Shown here: positions 17,689 to 27,196 of the stretch, one piece after another
Layout: each line of letters begins with the position of its first letter
Position numbering within the stretch: position 1 is the stretch's first letter
Source of the DNA: Corynebacterium sp. NML98-0116
Lineage (GTDB): Bacteria > Actinomycetota > Actinomycetes > Mycobacteriales > Mycobacteriaceae
NCBI RefSeq assembly: GCF_001767255.1
Contig: NZ_CP017639.1
Span: forward strand, 1,919,057 to 1,983,056
DNA length: 64,000 nucleotides
Reading direction: 5' to 3'
Notes under the pieces: model-generated
The model's input: only the letters and a program-made list of their open reading frames with translations
Database searches by the model: none
What the model was told of the DNA's origin: nothing
Position numbers and translations under genes: made by a program

Positions 17689-18473
17689 TGGCGTCGAACC
17701 AATTCCATCTCAGTGAGCGCGTCATCGCGCAGATTGCTGAGGTGGCGGCTTCGTCAGTGCCCGGCACGATCGAAATGGACGCAAAGCTTGCAGGTTTGGC
17801 AGGCCGCAGCTTTCCCCAAATCGATGTCCGCCTGGACCGAGTTTCAGGCACCGCGGCCGTCGAAGCCGAGATCGCTACTACTTACCCTGCCCCCATTGCT
17901 GCCATCACGGACGCCGTGCGTTCAACGATCATCTCGCACATCCGGACATTGACTGGGCTGGACGTCTCCAGCGTCAATATCGAGGTGGCAAACGTCACCG
18001 CGAACGCCGGTGAACCCGTCTCGTGGGACGACGTTGCAAACCACCAGTCGTTCATCATCCCGACTCCGCTGAAGGTCAAGCCTTTGGACGTGGAGTCCCC
18101 GACGACGAAGGAGCCGGAACCGTTGCACGATATCGTCGCTCGCTCGCTTGTCGACGACCTGACGGACACCCACGCTCCAGAGCCAGTCTCTGTGAAATCC
18201 ATTGCCGCTCCGACTCCGTACCCCGTGCGTACCAAGGGCTTCGAAGCACAGCCCACGCGGGTTTTCCGTCCACAAACGCCGGAGCCTGCCCGACTGCTTG
18301 GCGTGCAAACACACAAACAGCGCGTATATAGCCCGAGCGTTCCGCAACCTGCGCCGCTCAAGCCCATTCGCGTGAAGCGCACTGCGGCACCGACGACGGT
18401 ATCGGCACCGCAACCTCAGCCGCTTCGTGAAATTACGATCAAACCGGCGGTGAAGTACTATGACCGAACCTAA
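17688..18473 (+). CDS. Asp23 domain protein with long Pro-rich tail
   Basis: A 261-residue protein. Residues 1-115 form an Asp23-like domain (ERVIAQIAEVAASSVPGTIEM, VEAEIATTYPAPIAAITDAVRSTIISHIRTLTGLDVSSVNIEVANV). The remaining 145 residues are Pro, Thr and Val rich with repeated patterns such as APTPYPVRTKGF, FRPQTPEPARLL and QPAPLKPIRVKRTAAPTTV. The tail looks disordered and basic, as a cell-wall or membrane-surface tether might. It is the third Asp23-type gene in the operon and overlaps the next gene by 14 bases. Confidence 0.82.
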   Translation: MASNQFHLSERVIAQIAEVAASSVPGTIEMDAKLAGLAGRSFPQIDVRLDRVSGTAAVEAEIATTYPAPIAAITDAVRSTIISHIRTLTGLDVSSVNIEVANVTANAGEPVSWDDVANHQSFIIPTPLKVKPLDVESPTTKEPEPLHDIVARSLVDDLTDTHAPEPVSVKSIAAPTPYPVRTKGFEAQPTRVFRPQTPEPARLLGVQTHKQRVYSPSVPQPAPLKPIRVKRTAAPTTVSAPQPQPLREITIKPAVKYYDRT

Positions 18474-19053
18474 TACGCCCGTCGCCCCAGTAGGCCCGCA
18501 CCCGGCTGCCGCACCGAAAGCTAGCCCAGTTGCTCGCTGGATCACCGTGCTCGCCGGCCTGGCGTTCCTCGGGGGCGCCGTTGTTACCGGGCACGACGCT
18601 TGGGTGCGACTCCAGGAAACTAGCGACCAACCGGAGTGGCTCCCCGAGCTCTACGACCAGTTGACGTTGAATCTCATTGACATCACGTGGGTGGGCGTCT
18701 CAGTTGGCATCATTGTGATGCTCGTAGGGCTCGCGCTTGTGGTTGCATCGTTCAAACCTCGCCAGAAAACTCATCTACGCGTGCAGTCACCGGTTTCGAT
18801 CTGGACGCGACCGGTGGATATTGCGCGAAAGTCAACGTTCCTCGCAACGTCTCAGTTCGGCGCAAACCATGCGCGTACCAAAGCGGACCGGAAGAAGGTC
18901 ACACTCACAATGCAGACCGACACGCAACGCCCCGAGGTAGAGCAGCAAGCGCACGAAACTCTCGTTGGTGAGTTCCAGCGTCTGGAGCAGGTACCCGCCA
19001 TCACCATCAAGACCGAAGCGCCAGCACCAGTTGCTGAACAGGAGGCGAAGTAA
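18460..19053 (+). CDS. DUF6286-like membrane protein of the Asp23 operon
   Basis: A 197-residue protein with a Pro/Ala-rich start and two membrane segments (WITVLAGLAFLGGAVVTGHDAW at about 24-45, and ITWVGVSVGIIVMLVGLALVVAS at about 75-97). A soluble C-terminal part carries a conserved SIWTRPVDIARKSTFLATSQFGANHARTKADRKKVTLTMQT stretch. It resembles the actinobacterial DUF6286 proteins found next to Asp23 and AmaP. Its function is unknown. A role in anchoring the Asp23-type proteins is inferred from position only. Confidence 0.72.
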   Translation: MTEPNTPVAPVGPHPAAAPKASPVARWITVLAGLAFLGGAVVTGHDAWVRLQETSDQPEWLPELYDQLTLNLIDITWVGVSVGIIVMLVGLALVVASFKPRQKTHLRVQSPVSIWTRPVDIARKSTFLATSQFGANHARTKADRKKVTLTMQTDTQRPEVEQQAHETLVGEFQRLEQVPAITIKTEAPAPVAEQEAK

Positions 19054-19614
19054 ATGACCAAGACACTTGCGTTCTTTGACCGCATACTCGTCTTCATCCT
19101 CGGAGTTTTGTTGCTCTGCATCGGGTTCGTTCCACTCGCATACTTCTGGGACATCCCCTACGTCAGCCAATGGATCCAGCAAGTGGATCCAGTGGTGATC
19201 GGCAACCTGCCCTACCGTTCCTGGTACAACACCGCGTTGATCGTCGGTGCGGTTGTGCTGGTAATTATCGGGCTGTGGGCCATTATCGCAAATATTCGCA
19301 GCCGCGGGTTCTCCACCCGCGCCATCACCGCAGCCGACGCCGAGCATGGCACAACCGAAATCAACGTCAAACGCGTCGCCGAAGCCGCATGCCACCACTT
19401 GGCTATGGACCCCATCATCAACTCTGCCGACGCCAAAGTTGCGATGGTCGAGACCAGGCCGACCGTTGAATTCGTTGCGATTGCCAACCCAGCATTCTCG
19501 CTGGACGAAGTCGTTGACGTTCTCGAGCGCGCCGATCAGGACTTCCGAATGGCAAACCACACAATGAACGTGGATACCCTGTGGAAGCTGCACTTCGACC
19601 AGGTTAGCGCCTAA
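19054..19614 (+). CDS. amaP: AmaP-like alkaline-shock membrane anchor
   Basis: A 186-residue protein with two N-terminal membrane segments (ILVFILGVLLLCIGFVPLAYFW at about 10-31, and NTALIVGAVVLVIIGLWAIIANI at about 60-82) and a cytoplasmic Asp23-like domain. This layout is that of AmaP, which holds Asp23 at the membrane in Staphylococcus aureus. It closes the operon and is followed by a strong terminator. The residues before the stop (TLWKLHFDQVSA) are not recognised. Confidence 0.82.
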   Translation: MTKTLAFFDRILVFILGVLLLCIGFVPLAYFWDIPYVSQWIQQVDPVVIGNLPYRSWYNTALIVGAVVLVIIGLWAIIANIRSRGFSTRAITAADAEHGTTEINVKRVAEAACHHLAMDPIINSADAKVAMVETRPTVEFVAIANPAFSLDEVVDVLERADQDFRMANHTMNVDTLWKLHFDQVSA

Positions 19615-19630
19615 AAGGACTCACGCGAAT

Positions 19631-19658
19631 GCTCCCCACCAACAGGTGGGGAGCTTTT
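19631..19658 (+). terminator. Terminator of the Asp23 operon
   Basis: A ten-base-pair stem (GCTCCCCACC at 19631-19640 with its complement at 19645-19654) has a four-base AACA loop and TTTT after it, 16 bases after the last stop codon. Confidence 0.9.
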
Positions 19659-19676
19659 CGTGTCCAGACGGTGCGG

Positions 19677-20143
19677 CTTAAGGGACATTTTGTGTGTATA
19701 AATCTATTCGGTTTCCCGGACTCCCGATATGGTGTTCAAAACAGTTCCATTCGCCAGTCTTGAGAATTGAACGCCGGATGACGTCTGACGTGTGGGATGT
19801 ATCGAGTCTGCGGGTAGCGCAGCGAGATTGGTGGCTCTAGGGAACAAGAACCGGTCTCCCTACGCGTTGGGCAATCGCATACTGCCAGGGACACGAGCAA
19901 TGCCCTGGGCGCGCACGATACTGGCCAGGGCACGAACAGGACCGGGAAGCAAGGCGTTGGGGTATGCCATTAAGCGAGCTGCCATACAGCCTGCGGGGCG
20001 AGAGACGATCTTGCACACCGCGGTGCGCTGAATGGGCGACTGAAAGAATTCAATACTGGCAATGAACGTCAGTGGAACCCCGGTCTAGCCGTGAGAAAGG
20101 GGTGGGCTGGACGCGGCTAGTTACACACAAAATGTCCCTTAAG
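19677..20143. mobile_element. 467-bp inverted-repeat element without a full transposase (MITE-like)
   Basis: Perfect 22-bp terminal inverted repeats (19677-19698 and 20122-20143) contain TTAAGGGACATTTTGTGTGT. TTAA is present just outside GGGAC at both ends and may be a target duplication or part of the repeat. The interior has no complete gene. One plus-strand frame before the right end (stop at 20118-20120) ends in KEFNTGNERQWNPGLAVRKG, which could be a transposase tail. The ends resemble the left end of the IS1249-like element at 63638. The element fills the gap between the Asp23 and tuf terminators. Confidence 0.75.
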
Positions 20144-20239
20144 TCGGCGGTGCCCAATGCACTGAAGTAACAGCACGGTGACCAGTTGCAGGACATAGTG
20201 GTCCTAGAACCATTGCCTTCCCAACGCACTGTAGGCATG

Positions 20240-20273
20240 AAAAAAGGTCACTCCCCGATGGGGAGTGACCTTT
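20240..20273 (-). terminator. Terminator of tuf
   Basis: A 14-bp stem (20243-20256 with 20260-20273, core GGTCACTCCCC) has a three-base loop and is followed on the minus strand by six T residues. It lies about 22 bases past the tuf stop. Confidence 0.93.
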
Positions 20274-20294
20274 ACGTCACGTTATCGGACTGAA

Positions 20295-21485
20295 TTAGCC
20301 GAGGATCTTGGTGACGCGGCCAGCGCCGACGGTACGGGAGCCCTCGCGGATAGCGAAGCGCAGGCCCTCGTCCATAGCGACTGGGTGGATCAGCTCGACG
20401 GACATGTCGACGTTGTCGCCAGGCATGACCATCTCGGTGCCCTCAGGCAGGTGCACAACACCGGTAACGTCGGTGGTGCGGAAGTAGAACTGAGGACGGT
20501 AGTTGTCGAAGAATGGCGTGTGACGGCCACCCTCGTCCTTGGACAGGACGTAGACGGAGCCCTCGAACTTGGAGTGAGGGGTGTAAGCGCCCGGCTTGAT
20601 GACAACCTGACCACGCTCAACGTCCTCACGCTTCAGGCCACGGAGCAGCAGAGCTGCGTTGTCGCCAGCCTCAGCGGTGTCGAGAAGCTTGTTGAACATC
20701 TCGATGGAGGTGACGGTGGTCTTCGTGGACTTCTCGCGGATACCGATGATCTCAACTTCGTCGTTGAGGTTCAGGACGCCACGCTCAACACGGCCGGTAA
20801 CAACGGTACCGCGGCCGGAAATGGTGAAGATGTCCTCGATCGGCATCAGGAAGTCACGGTCGGTCTCGCGAACTGGGTCCGGAATGGAGTTGTCGCAAGC
20901 TTCCATGAGCTCAACGATGGAGTCAACCCACTTCTCCTCGCCCTCAAGAGCCTTCAGAGCGGAGATGTGAACGATTGGAGCCTCTTCGTCGTAATCCTGC
21001 TCTGCGAGAAGCTCACGAACTTCCATCTCGACGAGCTCGATGATTTCCTCATCGTCGACCATGTCGCACTTGTTCAGGGCAACGAGGATGTAAGGAACGC
21101 CAACCTGGCGAGCAAGCAGAACGTGCTCGCGGGTCTGAGGCATCGGGCCGTCGGTAGCAGCAACCACGAGGATTGCGCCGTCCATCTGAGCAGCACCGGT
21201 GATCATGTTCTTGATGTAGTCAGCGTGGCCTGGAGCATCCACGTGTGCGTAGTGACGCTTAGGAGTGTTGTACTCGACGTGGGAAATGTTAATGGTAATG
21301 CCGCGCTCGCGCTCTTCCGGCGCCTTGTCAATCGCGTCGTACGCGAAGGACTTGTTCTCCTCCGGGTACTTGTCAGCGAGCACCTTGGTGATAGCAGCCG
21401 TGGTGGTCGTCTTACCGTGGTCGACGTGACCAATGGTACCGATGTTGACGTGCGGCTTTGTACGTTCGAACTTTGCCTTTGCCAC
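20295..21485 (-). CDS. tuf: Elongation factor Tu
   Basis: A 396-residue EF-Tu. Its G-domain motifs are [13 protein letters not shown]-type DAPGHADY, and NKCD. It delivers aminoacyl-tRNA to the ribosome. The start is GTG at 21485 with AGGAGG seven bases upstream, giving [20 protein letters not shown]. Note the DAPGH form of the second G motif where most bacteria have DCPGH, as in other corynebacteria. It has its own promoter in the 313-base gap after fusA. Confidence 0.98.
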   Translation of the reverse strand: MAKAKFERTKPHVNIGTIGHVDHGKTTTTAAITKVLADKYPEENKSFAYDAIDKAPEERERGITINISHVEYNTPKRHYAHVDAPGHADYIKNMITGAAQMDGAILVVAATDGPMPQTREHVLLARQVGVPYILVALNKCDMVDDEEIIELVEMEVRELLAEQDYDEEAPIVHISALKALEGEEKWVDSIVELMEACDNSIPDPVRETDRDFLMPIEDIFTISGRGTVVTGRVERGVLNLNDEVEIIGIREKSTKTTVTSIEMFNKLLDTAEAGDNAALLLRGLKREDVERGQVVIKPGAYTPHSKFEGSVYVLSKDEGGRHTPFFDNYRPQFYFRTTDVTGVVHLPEGTEMVMPGDNVDMSVELIHPVAMDEGLRFAIREGSRTVGAGRVTKILG

Positions 21486-21596
21486 TGTATGTCCTCCTAG
21501 GACTTCATGGTGGCTACGACCTTCGCAGCCACGTGGTTTACATTTGCCTTTGCCTTCGAAAAGGCGTCGGCTCATTCACAATGTGCCAGTTACCTG

Positions 21597-21625
21597 ATCC
21601 TAGAGATTCCCAGTCTGATTTTCAA
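21597..21625 (-). promoter_or_regulatory. tuf promoter in the fusA-tuf gap
   Basis: TTGAAA (21625 to 21620), a 17-base spacer and TAGGAT (21602 to 21597) on the minus strand form a good housekeeping promoter, giving a leader of roughly 105 bases before the GTG. The remaining gap (21486-21798) shows no gene. Confidence 0.7.
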
Positions 21626-21798
21626 ACCGTCAGACCGAAAGTTCCGGGATCATTCGTCGCGAGTAACGGCCGGCTCAAACCACCACTTCAATCTTGTGGC
21701 GATTCCAGCGCGACCGCTACTAGCGGCCATCCCCGCTTCCTTCTACCGGTCACGCTCACTGGCACGTGAGCAGGCCGTCGAGAAGCAGGGAGCAGCGA

Positions 21799-23919
21799 TT
21801 AGTTGCCGTTGCGGGCGTCGATGATTTCCTGAGCGACGTTGGACGGAACTTCACCGTAGGAGTCAAACACCATGGTGTAGTTCGCGCGACCCTGCGTCTT
21901 GGAGCGCAGGTCACCAACGTAGCCGAACATCTGCGACAGCGGAACAACAGCCTTGACAACCTTGGCGCCAGAGCGGTCGTCCATCGAGTTGACCTGGCCA
22001 CGACGGGAGTTCAGGTCACCGATGACGTCACCCATGTACTCCTCAGGCGTGACAACCTCAACAGCCATCAGCGGCTCGAGCAGCACTGGCTTCGCCTTAG
22101 CGACGGCCTCCTTGAGCACCTGCGAACCGGCCATCTTGAAGGCCATTTCGGAGGAGTCAACCTCGTGGTAAGCGCCGTCTTCGAGGGTTGCCTTGATGTT
22201 GACCAGCGGGTAGCCAGCGAGGTAGCCGTACTGCATCGCGTCCTGGATACCGGCATCCACGGAAGGGATGTACTCCTTCGGCACGCGACCACCGGTAACC
22301 TCGTTGACGAACAGGTAGGTTGCGCTCTCGCCCTCTTCCAGGGTCTCTGGATCCGGGTTGTAAGGCTCGATGGAAACGATAACCTTTGCGAACTGACCGG
22401 AACCACCAGTCTGCTTCTTGTGGGTGTAGTCCAGGGACTGCACCTTCTTGCGGATGGTCTCGCGGTACGCAACCTGTGGAGAACCAATGTTCGCCTCGAC
22501 CTTGAACTCGCGCTTCATGCGGTCAACGAGGACGTCGAGGTGGAGCTCGCCCATGCCGCCGATAACGGTCTGGCCGGTCTCCTCATCCAGGTGAACGGTG
22601 AAGGTTGGGTCCTCTTCAGCAAGCTTCTGAATAGCGGTGCCCAGCTTCTCCTGGTCAGCCTTGGTCTTCGGCTCAATAGCAACCTGAATAACCGGATCCG
22701 GGAAGTCCATGGACTCGAGGATGATCGGGTGATCAGGGTTGCACAGGGTGTCACCAGTAGTGGTGTGCTTCAAGCCAATGAACGCGTAGATGTTGCCGGC
22801 GTCAGCGTGCTCAACCGGGTTCTCCTTGTTCGCGTGCATCTGGAAGAGCTTGCCCACGCGCTCACGCTGCTGCTTGGTGGAGTTCATCATGTTCTCGCCC
22901 GGGATAGCCTGGCCCGAGTACACGCGCACGTAAGTCAGCTTGCCGAAGAACGGGTGCACAGCAATCTTGAACGCCAGTGCAGAGAACGGCTCATCAACGG
23001 AAGGCTTACGCGTGAGGTCTTCCTCACCGTCGACGGAGGTGCCGTGAACCTCGCCGATATCCAGCGGAGAAGGCAGGTAATCGACGATGGCGTCCAGCAC
23101 AGGCTCGACACCCTTGTTGCGGTACGCAGTACCACAGAACACTGGGTAAACTTCCGAATTAACGGTCAGCTTACGGATGCCAGCCTTGAGCTCCTCGATC
23201 GTGAGCTCTTCGCCGCCGAAGTACTTCTCCATGAGTTCTTCGTCGGACTCAGCAACGGTCTCGACGAGCTTCTCACGGTACTCCTCAGCCTTTTCCTTCA
23301 GATCGTCCGGGATCTCGGTGATCTGCGCAGGGGTGCCGGTCTCGACCTTGCCCGGCCACAGCATTGCCTTCATCTCAAGAAGGTCAACGACGCCGTCAAA
23401 GTCATCCTCAGCACCGATCGGAAGCTGCATTACCAACGGCTTCGCGCCGAGACGATCGACGATCGTGCCAACGGTGTAGTAGAAGTCAGCGCCCAGCTTG
23501 TCCATCTTGTTGACGAAGCAGATACGCGGAACGTCGTACTTTGCAGCCTGACGCCAGACCTGCTCGGACTGCGGCTCAACGCCTTCCTTGCCGTCGAACA
23601 CAGCAACTGCGCCATCGAGCACGCGCAGGGAACGCTCAACCTCAACGGTGAAGTCCACGTGACCCGGCGTATCGATGATGTTGATCTGGTTGTTATTCCA
23701 GAAGCAGGTCACTGCTGCGGACGTAATGGTGATGCCGCGCTCTTTCTCCTGCTCCATCCAGTCGGTGGTTGCGCCACCGTCGTGGGTCTCGCCGACCTTG
23801 CGGTTAATACCGGTGTAGAACAGAATGCGCTCTGTCGTGGTGGTCTTACCAGCATCGATGTGCGCCATGATGCCGATGTTGCGGACCTTGTGCAGATCCT
23901 TAAGCACTTCTTGTGCCAC
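21799..23919 (-). CDS. fusA: Elongation factor G
   Basis: A 706-residue EF-G with G motifs [16 protein letters not shown] and NKMD, then domains II-V of normal length. It drives translocation and ribosome recycling. It starts at GTG 23919. It follows rpsG after 240 bases, a longer gap than usual for the str operon, and that gap contains a large hairpin. No fusidic-acid-type change can be judged without alignment. Confidence 0.98.
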   Translation of the reverse strand: MAQEVLKDLHKVRNIGIMAHIDAGKTTTTERILFYTGINRKVGETHDGGATTDWMEQEKERGITITSAAVTCFWNNNQINIIDTPGHVDFTVEVERSLRVLDGAVAVFDGKEGVEPQSEQVWRQAAKYDVPRICFVNKMDKLGADFYYTVGTIVDRLGAKPLVMQLPIGAEDDFDGVVDLLEMKAMLWPGKVETGTPAQITEIPDDLKEKAEEYREKLVETVAESDEELMEKYFGGEELTIEELKAGIRKLTVNSEVYPVFCGTAYRNKGVEPVLDAIVDYLPSPLDIGEVHGTSVDGEEDLTRKPSVDEPFSALAFKIAVHPFFGKLTYVRVYSGQAIPGENMMNSTKQQRERVGKLFQMHANKENPVEHADAGNIYAFIGLKHTTTGDTLCNPDHPIILESMDFPDPVIQVAIEPKTKADQEKLGTAIQKLAEEDPTFTVHLDEETGQTVIGGMGELHLDVLVDRMKREFKVEANIGSPQVAYRETIRKKVQSLDYTHKKQTGGSGQFAKVIVSIEPYNPDPETLEEGESATYLFVNEVTGGRVPKEYIPSVDAGIQDAMQYGYLAGYPLVNIKATLEDGAYHEVDSSEMAFKMAGSQVLKEAVAKAKPVLLEPLMAVEVVTPEEYMGDVIGDLNSRRGQVNSMDDRSGAKVVKAVVPLSQMFGYVGDLRSKTQGRANYTMVFDSYGEVPSNVAQEIIDARNGN

Positions 23920-24041
23920 GTTATTTACCCCAACTTAAAAGTCGTCGACGTGCTGCACACGTCTTGGCGAATATTTACCTAGTTCATTGTGCCACTGTTT
24001 GCCCAAGATGGGCAGAGCCAGCCTGTAAGTCACTTCAAAAC

Positions 24042-24130
24042 AAAAACCCGGACGCCGCACGTGCACCCACATTGGTGGGTAACCACGTATGCAATTGTGC
24101 ACACGTTGTCCGTGTCAGCATGGTCCGGGC
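24042..24130 (-). promoter_or_regulatory. Large hairpin with T-run between rpsG and fusA
   Basis: On the minus strand CCCGGAC (24129 to 24123) pairs with GTCCGGG (24053 to 24047) and is followed by TTTTTG. Inside lies a second stem, ACCCAC (24080-24075 region) with GTGGGT and a four-base loop. This could terminate or attenuate transcription between rpsG and fusA. The long 69-base loop makes it uncertain. Confidence 0.4.
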
Positions 24131-24159
24131 GCTTTGTTTCATATATGACCTACCGGCGA

Positions 24160-24627
24160 CTACCAGCGGTAGTGAGCAAACGCGCGGTTTGCCTCGGCCA
24201 TCTTGTGGACGTCCTCGCGACGCTTCACGGATGCACCCAAGCCGTTGGACGCGTCCAGGATCTCGTTAGCGAGACGCTCGATCATCGAGTTCTCACGACG
24301 CTGGCGCGTGAAGGTGACCATCCAGCGCAGAGCCAGAGTGGTTGCACGAACTGGCTTCACCTCGACTGGAACCTGGTAGGTAGCGCCACCGACACGACGG
24401 GAGCGAACCTCAAGGTCAGGACGGATGTTGCCGAGTGCCTTTTCCAAGGTGCCAACCGGATCGGTGCCGGTCTTTTCACGGCAGATCTCGAGTGCACCGT
24501 AGACGATGCGCTCAGCGGTGGACTTCTTGCCGTCGAGAAGCACCTTGTTGACCAGCTGGGTCACGAGTTCAGAGTTGTATACCGGGTCCTTAACGATGGG
24601 ACGCTTCGGAGCTTGCTGCTTACGCAT
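24160..24627 (-). CDS. rpsG: 30S ribosomal protein S7
   Basis: A 155-residue S7 ([36 protein letters not shown], ending [10 protein letters not shown]). It nucleates the 30S head and binds 16S rRNA. It lies six bases after rpsL. Confidence 0.98.
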   Translation of the reverse strand: MRKQQAPKRPIVKDPVYNSELVTQLVNKVLLDGKKSTAERIVYGALEICREKTGTDPVGTLEKALGNIRPDLEVRSRRVGGATYQVPVEVKPVRATTLALRWMVTFTRQRRENSMIERLANEILDASNGLGASVKRREDVHKMAEANRAFAHYRW

Positions 24628-24633
24628 TTCTGA

Positions 24634-25005
24634 TTACTGTCCCTTCTTTGCGCCGTAGCGGGAACGAGCCTGCTTACGATCCTTGACACCCTGGGTATCC
24701 AAGGAACCACGAATAATCTTGTAGCGAACACCCGGGAGGTCCTTCACACGACCACCACGGACAAGCACCATGGAGTGCTCCTGGAGGTTGTGGCCCTCAC
24801 CTGGGATGTATGCGGAGACCTCAATACCGGAGGTCAGACGAACACGAGCAACCTTACGAAGCGCCGAGTTCGGCTTCTTCGGCGTGGTGGTGTACACGCG
24901 GGTGCACACGCCACGACGCTGCGGGGAACCCTTCAGCGCTGCAGTTGCTACCTTGCCACGCTTGTCGTGGCGGCCCTTGCGGACCAGCTGCTGGATAGTT
25001 GGCAT
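24634..25005 (-). CDS. rpsL: 30S ribosomal protein S12
   Basis: A 123-residue S12 ([18 protein letters not shown]) with [17 protein letters not shown], so Lys43 is wild type, and [12 protein letters not shown], so the lysine at the second streptomycin-resistance site is also wild type. It forms part of the decoding centre and is the first gene of the str operon. Confidence 0.98.
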   Translation of the reverse strand: MPTIQQLVRKGRHDKRGKVATAALKGSPQRRGVCTRVYTTTPKKPNSALRKVARVRLTSGIEVSAYIPGEGHNLQEHSMVLVRGGRVKDLPGVRYKIIRGSLDTQGVKDRKQARSRYGAKKGQ

Positions 25006-25161
25006 AGATTTTCCTTCTAATTTTTACGCTGAGGCGGACAATCGCCTGAACATGCAAAAATGAGGGCTCTTTCCCGGGGCCCTGCCGCACGTCCAGAACG
25101 CTCCGCCACGTTTATGCGAAAACGATCAGACACTTCACCTTGAGGTGGTGAACCGTCCGAC

Positions 25162-25191
25162 AGAGTATCACGAACCACCCCAGCTTTGCAA
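25162..25191 (-). promoter_or_regulatory. str operon promoter
   Basis: TTGCAA (25191 to 25186), an 18-base spacer and TACTCT (25167 to 25162) on the minus strand give a transcript with a leader of about 150 bases before rpsL. A small stem (TTCACC at 25134-25139 with its complement at 25147-25152) lies in that leader. The rest of the 406-base gap up to nrdD shows no gene and no clear NrdR or FNR box. Confidence 0.6.
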
Positions 25192-25411
25192 GACCGAAAC
25201 TTCCTCCACGGCACATACCCCTATTCGAGGGTGTACTGAAGATGCATAGCAACGCTACTACACCTACCCCTATCGTCCGACGTCCACCAAGGGCACACAC
25301 CCCCATGGCTACCACATGTTGTACCTCAGTGATTCTTTGTGTCCATATCTACTAAATACGACCAATGGAATTACAGCTACGTTAGTTACGAACCGAGAGA
25401 AAGGAAGCAGC

Positions 25412-27196
25412 ATGGCCGCCAACAACGTCGACCCCCAAGCCACCATCAACGAATACCTCCACCGCGCTGACTGGCGCATCAACGCAAACGCCAACCAGGA
25501 CTACTCGCTCGGCGGAATGATTCTCAACTCCGCCGGCAAAATCACCGCCAACTACTGGCTGGACGAAGTGTTTTCCGACGTCGCCGGCAATGCCCACCGC
25601 AACGGCGACCTCCACATCCACGACCTCGACATGCTCTCCGGGTACTGCGCAGGGTGGTCATTGAGGCAGCTCCTTGAAGAAGGGTTCGGAGGGGTACCTG
25701 GCACGATATCTTCTCTGCCACCAAAACATTTCTCCTCCGCGTGCGGACAAGTAGTGAACTTCCTCGGCACACTGCAGAACGAATGGGCTGGCGCGCAGGC
25801 ATTCTCCAGCTTCGATACCTACATGGCACCATTCGTACGGCTGGACTCGCTCACCTACGAGGACGTCTTGCAACACATGCAGGAGTTCGTCTTCAACCTC
25901 AACGTTCCCTCGCGTTGGGGGACGCAGACTCCGTTCACAAACCTTACATTTGACTGGACGTGCCCTCAGGACCTCGCTGAGCAGACTCCGTTCATCGGTG
26001 GAGACCCTGTCGACTTCACTTACGGCGAGCTCCAAGAAGAGATGGACATGATCAACCGCGCGTTCATTGAGGTTATGTCCCAAGGCGACGCCGACGGCCG
26101 ACCATTTACCTTCCCCATCCCGACGTACAACATCACCAAGGACTTCGACTGGGGCTCGCCAAACGCGAAAGCCCTGTTCGACATGACTGGCAAGTACGGC
26201 CTCCCCTACTTCCAAAATTTCCTCAACTCGGATTTGGACCCAGGCATGATCCGCTCGATGTGCTGCCGCCTCCAACTCGACCTGCGTGAACTACTCAAGC
26301 GCGGAAACGGCCTGTTCGGTTCCGCGGAGCTCACTGGCTCCATTGGCGTAGTCACCCTGAACTGCGCACGCCTCGGGTACCTCTTCCCCAACAATGAGGC
26401 TGCACTACTGCGCAGGGTTGACGAGTTGATCGAGGTGGCTGTCGATACGCTGGAGCGGCGTCGCGCGTTTGTGCAAGATTGCTTCGATAAGGGGCTATAC
26501 CCGTACACGAAACGGTGGTTACCGGGGTTTGACAACCACTTCACCACCATCGGGGTCAATGGCTGCAACGAAATGGTACGCAACTTCACGCACGACGCCT
26601 ACGACATCACCGACCCCCAAGGCCACGCACTTGTGGCGCGCCTGCTCGACCACATCAATGCCCGTATCACGGAAGCTCAGGAACGTACAGGGCACCTCTA
26701 CAACCTAGAAGCGTCCCCCGCGGAAGGCGCAACGTACCGCTTCGCACGCGAGGACCGTGCCCGCTATCCCGGCATCATCCAGGCAGGTACCGAGGAGCAG
26801 CCGTACTACACCAACTCCTCCCAGCTGCCTGTTGCGCACACTCCAGATCCGTTCGCGGCGCTCGCCGCCCAGGAGGACCTGCAAACGAAGTACACCGGCG
26901 GCACGGTGCTTCACCTGTACATGGGCGCAGCAATGTCCAGTGGCGAAGCAACCGCCAAGCTCGTACGACGCAGCCTAGAAACCTTCCGCCTGCCGTACAT
27001 CACTATCACGCCGACGTTCTCCATCTGCGCAAACCACGGCTACATCTCCGGCGAGCACCCCGAATGCCCGCACTGCGGAAGCGCCACCGAAATGTGGACG
27101 CGCGTAATGGGCTACTTCCGGCCCGTGCAAAGCTTCAACACTGGGAAGAAGGGTGAGTTCGCTGAGCGTCACTACTTCGCAGAAGCCTTCGCCTAA
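25412..27196 (+). CDS. nrdD: Anaerobic ribonucleoside-triphosphate reductase
   Basis: A 594-residue class III ribonucleotide reductase, an oxygen-sensitive glycyl-radical enzyme that makes deoxynucleotides without oxygen. It has NRDLHIHDLD-like GDLHIHDLDMLSGYCAGWSL, the ACGQVVNF region, and a C-terminal zinc site with cysteines in CANHGYISGEHPECPHCG. The glycyl-radical loop is probably within GYFRPVQSFNTGKKGEF. It lacks the N-terminal ATP-cone that longer NrdD proteins (about 700 residues) use for dATP control. The ATG at 25412 has AAGGAAG upstream. In-frame sequence further upstream is not homologous. It overlaps the activase gene by 44 bases. Confidence 0.95.
   Translation: MAANNVDPQATINEYLHRADWRINANANQDYSLGGMILNSAGKITANYWLDEVFSDVAGNAHRNGDLHIHDLDMLSGYCAGWSLRQLLEEGFGGVPGTISSLPPKHFSSACGQVVNFLGTLQNEWAGAQAFSSFDTYMAPFVRLDSLTYEDVLQHMQEFVFNLNVPSRWGTQTPFTNLTFDWTCPQDLAEQTPFIGGDPVDFTYGELQEEMDMINRAFIEVMSQGDADGRPFTFPIPTYNITKDFDWGSPNAKALFDMTGKYGLPYFQNFLNSDLDPGMIRSMCCRLQLDLRELLKRGNGLFGSAELTGSIGVVTLNCARLGYLFPNNEAALLRRVDELIEVAVDTLERRRAFVQDCFDKGLYPYTKRWLPGFDNHFTTIGVNGCNEMVRNFTHDAYDITDPQGHALVARLLDHINARITEAQERTGHLYNLEASPAEGATYRFAREDRARYPGIIQAGTEEQPYYTNSSQLPVAHTPDPFAALAAQEDLQTKYTGGTVLHLYMGAAMSSGEATAKLVRRSLETFRLPYITITPTFSICANHGYISGEHPECPHCGSATEMWTRVMGYFRPVQSFNTGKKGEFAERHYFAEAFA

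Noticed and set aside
19736..20031. Short open frames inside the inverted-repeat element
   Set aside because: They match no transposase core that I can recognise and have no Shine-Dalgarno. Only the terminal repeats are supported.
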